Assembly (NCBI GenBank): GCA_902651635.1
Contig: CACRSC010000022.1
Span: 379,721-410,515 of the forward strand
Source of the DNA: Mastigamoeba balamuthi
Taxonomy: Eukaryota; Evosea; Mastigamoebida; Mastigamoebidae
DNA length: 30,795 nucleotides
Direction of reading: 5' to 3'
Both the position numbers and the translations under genes were made by a program. A model generated the notes under the pieces. That model was given only the letters and a program-made list of their open reading frames with translations, ran no database searches and was not told the DNA's origin. Positions 28,227 through 30,795 of this stretch are shown here, in pieces. Within the stretch, counting starts at the first letter, position 1, and each line of letters begins with the position of its first letter.

Positions 28227-29451
28227 GCACTGTCATGAAGTACTGGGCGATCTGGATCTACCTGCAATTCCACTGTAATAGGTCTCGGGAAGATGATAGA
28301 GCAACTCGCCTTGCTGCTGAGTTCAAGAAACTGAAGAACAATCTTCACGAAATGAGGTACAGATAGGTACTAATTTCTGATTACTCAATTGTTTTATCTA
28401 CAGAATAGACGAAGTTATGAAGTTTCAGTGCTGAGAAGAGCTTCATACTCACTGTTACATGCGCAGGTTTATTGAAGGGCTTATTAGCAAGATTTACCCT
28501 TAAATCAGAATGGGTGAAGACATATCTCAGTGAAAAACTGGAGAGTTTCATTCTCTATGGGGATAGTGTTTGCATGAACGAGAAATTAAAGAAATTTCGT
28601 GGGGATAGCCCCTGCATTCGTCAGATAAGAGAGAAACCAGATCAAATTGGACAGTGTATCACTGAGGTATTTCATCATTTGAGTTTGTTTAACCCTGAAA
28701 TAGATGGCTTGTCTGATTAATTCAAGTGGAGAAGTTTATATCTCGAGGCTTTATCCCTGTGTTGCATGCACAAAGGAAGGAGAGCATGATCATGTTTCTG
28801 ATATCATTGAGTGGGCCTCTTCTGGAAAAATTACTGATATTAAGCCATCAGAGCGCCTGGTTCTACTTGCTGACTCCTATTACCTAGACTGTAGAGGGAG
28901 GGAAACACGGAATGAGAATAAGATCCCCTATCTTATCAGTGTTAATCCCTCACGCTGGGCCACACTGTGTGAACCCCTTCATGATAAGCAGGTATTTCTC
29001 TTCTTAGCTTATCTTTTCATATTTGAGAGTCGAAAATCAGGGGGAGTGGGCTGCTTTGTGGAATGAGGAGACAGGAGAGTTGATTGTGCATAAGTATGAA
29101 AGTGATGAGCGCATTGGCCGCAAGTACATTCTATCTAACTGCGTTCAGAGGACTGGTTCTCGTGCACCTGAAGGGTTTTGCCCTGGTTGGGACAAATACA
29201 AGGTGGCATTCTGGTACTGTGATGTCTTCAACAAGGACCTTGTAGGCTTCTACTGGCCCTTTCGTCGTGGAACACGGGTTCCACATGGGTGGAAACTTGC
29301 AATTGACAGTTTTGTCTTCACGGTCGTGCTCTTTGATGTATGGCACCTATTTCTGGAGGTAAATCCTGACATTCAAGACCGTGATATTTGCACTCACATG
29401 AAAGTTATGGCAATCGAGCTCTACCAGTATGCTCTCAATGATATGGACTGA
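28227..29451 (+). pseudogene. PiggyBac-like transposase (DDE_Tnp_1_7 type), probably decayed
   Basis: Blocks in order: a possible first exon (28234-28356, opening MKYWAIWIY); 28467-28666; a 37 nt intron (28667-28703, GTATTT...ATAG, phase 0); 28704-28991; then about 29008-29451. Family features: FRGDSPCIRQIREKP matches the FKGRxxLKQYxPxKPxKxG region of PiggyBac enzymes; LLADSYYLD is the second catalytic Asp block; GEWAALWNEETGEL, the KYILSN strand and the FN...HGWKLAIDSF end fit the C-terminal RNase H-fold part. Two defects: the residue expected to be the first catalytic Asp (DE) is Asn (MNEKL). The frame between 28991 and 29023 needs either a 16 nt intron or a one-base indel. Exons upstream of 28467 do not join cleanly. 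The call rests on motif order read by eye. Confidence 0.6.
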
Positions 29452-30113
29452 TCGGAACTGTTCCCTGACATCATGGCTCAACGTTCCCAGTAAGGGTTCC
29501 AATAAAACCTCTTTAGGAAGCTCAAATTTCATTTCGACTCAAAGGGGCAGAATTTGTTACAATATTCACAAAATAAACCGAGAAATATGAAACGATTCAA
29601 AAATAATACAGAGAACTGTGCTAATACTTTGCACAGTAAACGGAATATCTAGTAGGTAATTAGAAGGATTCACGGTATTAATATCTTTGTTGCTAGAGGA
29701 GTTTCTGGCACGTGAACTCTCTGCCAATAGAGGGGGAACTGTTTTCGATGTTTAAGTGAGACAGAATAACAGAATTCTGAATAGTCCGATTCCAGCTCTG
29801 CCATTCCCACCAGCTTATTACAGACAAGGTTGTTTGTAATAATAGTATATTCAGGCCAGGTTTCACATATCTCTGCTCATCAGAACCTCCACCTTCACTT
29901 CTGGAGGGGGGGTATAAAGGGGGGTATTAAAACCACAGGGCAACCATAAAAGCACAATAGCACCATGAAGGCAACACATGTTTGGGGGCACAGATTATCA
30001 AGTGCACAGAAGTACTATGTACATATTCGTGTCTCTTCCTGGAATCGCAACGGGGACCTCCGGCACCCCCCAGGTCGCCCTCCACAGTCTCAGCAGGACT
30101 TCTCCCACCCCTT
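29452..30113. other. Right part of the island and 3' flank of the methyltransferase
   Basis: AT-rich up to about 30045, then GC-rich. A TATAAA word (29913-29918) in a G-rich context precedes an ATG at 29964. The frame from that ATG runs antisense through the methyltransferase gene and is likely a by-product of GC bias. No supported gene. Confidence 0.45.
29913..29918 (+). promoter_or_regulatory. TATA-box-like word
   Basis: TATAAA flanked by G runs, about 50 nt before an ATG and followed by a TTAA word. No reliable gene starts after it, so it may be chance or a remnant of the element. Confidence 0.2.
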
Positions 30114-30795
30114 TCACTTGTGGACGACGGCCCAGGCCCCGAAGATGGCCGCCGAGGCGAAGGTGGCCTCGTCGTGGGCGACGGCGTCCGCGACGGCCCC
30201 GGCGGCCTCGAGGAGCTCAGGCGTGTCCCTGGCGTCCCTCCTGAGCGCCGCCTCGTACCACCCGTACATGACCCTCGCGAACTGCTCCCTCCCCATCTCC
30301 TGCGCCGTCACCGCCAGCTGCCTGGCCCTCGCCCCGGCGACCCCGGCCCTGGCGAAGACGCCCAGCAGCTTGGCGCCGACGTCCCTGTCGCCGCCCCTCG
30401 CCCGCGCCATCTCGCCCAGCGCGCGCTCGAGGGCCGCGCGCCCGCGGGGCTCGGGCTCCACGACGTCGCTGCGGGCGTCGCCGTCGAGCGCGCAGACGAC
30501 GCCGCCGTCGCGGGCCACGCGGGCCATCTCGCGGACGGCGTCCTCGGGGCGGGCCGTGTGCTGCAGGACCAGCCGCGCCAGCACAAAGTCTGCGCTGCTG
30601 TCGGGCAGCGGCAGCGCGCGGGCGTCGCCGGCGACAAAGGCGCAGCGCGACGCGAGGCCCGCACGGGAGGCGGCTGCGGCGCTGGCGGCGACCATGGCGG
30701 GGTCGAGGTCGACGCCGGTGAGGGTCAGGCGCGGCAGGAGGCGCGCCAGGCGGAGGGCGAGGTCGCCCTGGCCGCAGCCCACGTCGACGAGGCGG
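30114..30795 (-). CDS. Class I SAM-dependent methyltransferase (5'-partial)
   Basis: The frame is open to the right edge, so the start lies outside. Visible motifs: VGCGQGDLALRLARL (motif I), then GVDLDPAMV (acidic motif II), FVAGDARALPLPDSSADFVL (motif III region) and MARVARDGGVVCALDGD (post-motif strand). This order is typical of Methyltransf_11/25 enzymes that methylate small molecules or lipids, but the substrate cannot be told. The C-terminal half is helical and Ala/Arg-rich, ending AAIFGAWAVVHK with the stop at 30114-30116. It is a different member of the superfamily from the gene at 20386-21222, with no close similarity beyond the shared motifs. Confidence 0.85.
   Translation of the reverse strand, partial: RLVDVGCGQGDLALRLARLLPRLTLTGVDLDPAMVAASAAAASRAGLASRCAFVAGDARALPLPDSSADFVLARLVLQHTARPEDAVREMARVARDGGVVCALDGDARSDVVEPEPRGRAALERALGEMARARGGDRDVGAKLLGVFARAGVAGARARQLAVTAQEMGREQFARVMYGWYEAALRRDARDTPELLEAAGAVADAVAHDEATFASAAIFGAWAVVHK

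Larger units (their letters stand above)
26350..30045. mobile_element. AT-rich island, candidate PiggyBac-related insertion
   Basis: About 3.7 kb of low-GC sequence between two very GC-rich gene neighbourhoods, carrying the transposase-like gene. The edges are set by composition only. PiggyBac elements insert at TTAA; TTAA words lie near both sides (for example about 26423, 26514 and 29928) but I could not match terminal inverted repeats, so the true ends are unknown. Confidence 0.45.

Noticed and set aside
29964-30600. Long frame from the ATG after the TATA-like word
   Set aside because: It runs antisense through the methyltransferase with complementary codon positions and shows no motif.
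1-30795. CRISPR array, prokaryotic operon, ribosomal RNA or viral genes
   Set aside because: No spaced direct repeats, no rRNA-like sequence, no operon structure and no viral hallmark genes; the genes are spliced and eukaryotic.

Overview
The window is nuclear DNA from a eukaryote, most likely a GC-rich, intron-rich protist. Three things show this: spliced protein genes with short introns (about 45-90 nt is common), a eukaryotic tRNA-Gly with a pol III T-run, and eukaryote-specific proteins (STT3 of oligosaccharyltransferase, a calcineurin A-type phosphatase, cytosolic ribosomal protein S13, an Arf-like GTPase). An amoebozoan is a reasonable guess from gene style, but no marker here fixes the lineage. 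Coding DNA is very GC-rich with G/C-ending codons, so long open frames on the wrong strand are common and were ignored.

Layout, left to right. The 3' part of a calcineurin-like metallophosphoesterase (+, 1-824) faces a four-exon gene of unknown function (-, 1158-2173). A 1.5 kb stretch without a clear gene precedes STT3 (+, 3682-7003). A 0.72/0.76 kb direct duplication (7415-8131 and 8133-8891) meets at a single N and overlaps the 3' end of a large membrane protein with an Mdm31/AsmA-like segment (-, 8697-11445). Then come a five-exon leucine-rich-repeat protein (-, 12083-14053), tRNA-Gly(GCC) (-), a Gln/Pro-rich protein (-, 14332-15072), a twelve-exon calcineurin A-like phosphatase (-, 15820-18472), RPS13 (-, 19439-19988), a class I methyltransferase (-, 20386-21222) and, divergently, an Arf-like GTPase (+, 21405-22589). 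Next are two head-to-head relics of metallophosphoesterase genes (22975-23439), a small coiled-coil protein (+, 23621-24208) and an intact five-exon membrane-anchored metallophosphoesterase (-, 24450-26194).

From about 26.35 to 30.05 kb the base composition drops sharply to AT-rich. This island carries a decayed or intron-interrupted PiggyBac-type (DDE_Tnp_1_7-like) transposase and an unrecognised ORF. GC-rich DNA resumes with a second methyltransferase that runs off the right end (-, 30114-30795).

The genes are mostly unrelated housekeeping functions: N-glycosylation, translation, Arf signalling, dephosphorylation and methylation. The linking theme is the metallophosphoesterase family: two genes, two relics, and the related PPP phosphatase. 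I found no clearly new multi-gene system. The best leads are the transposase island, the unusual 5' splice sites (many GTGCGC/T, some GC), and the N-joined duplication, which may be two alleles placed in tandem by assembly.
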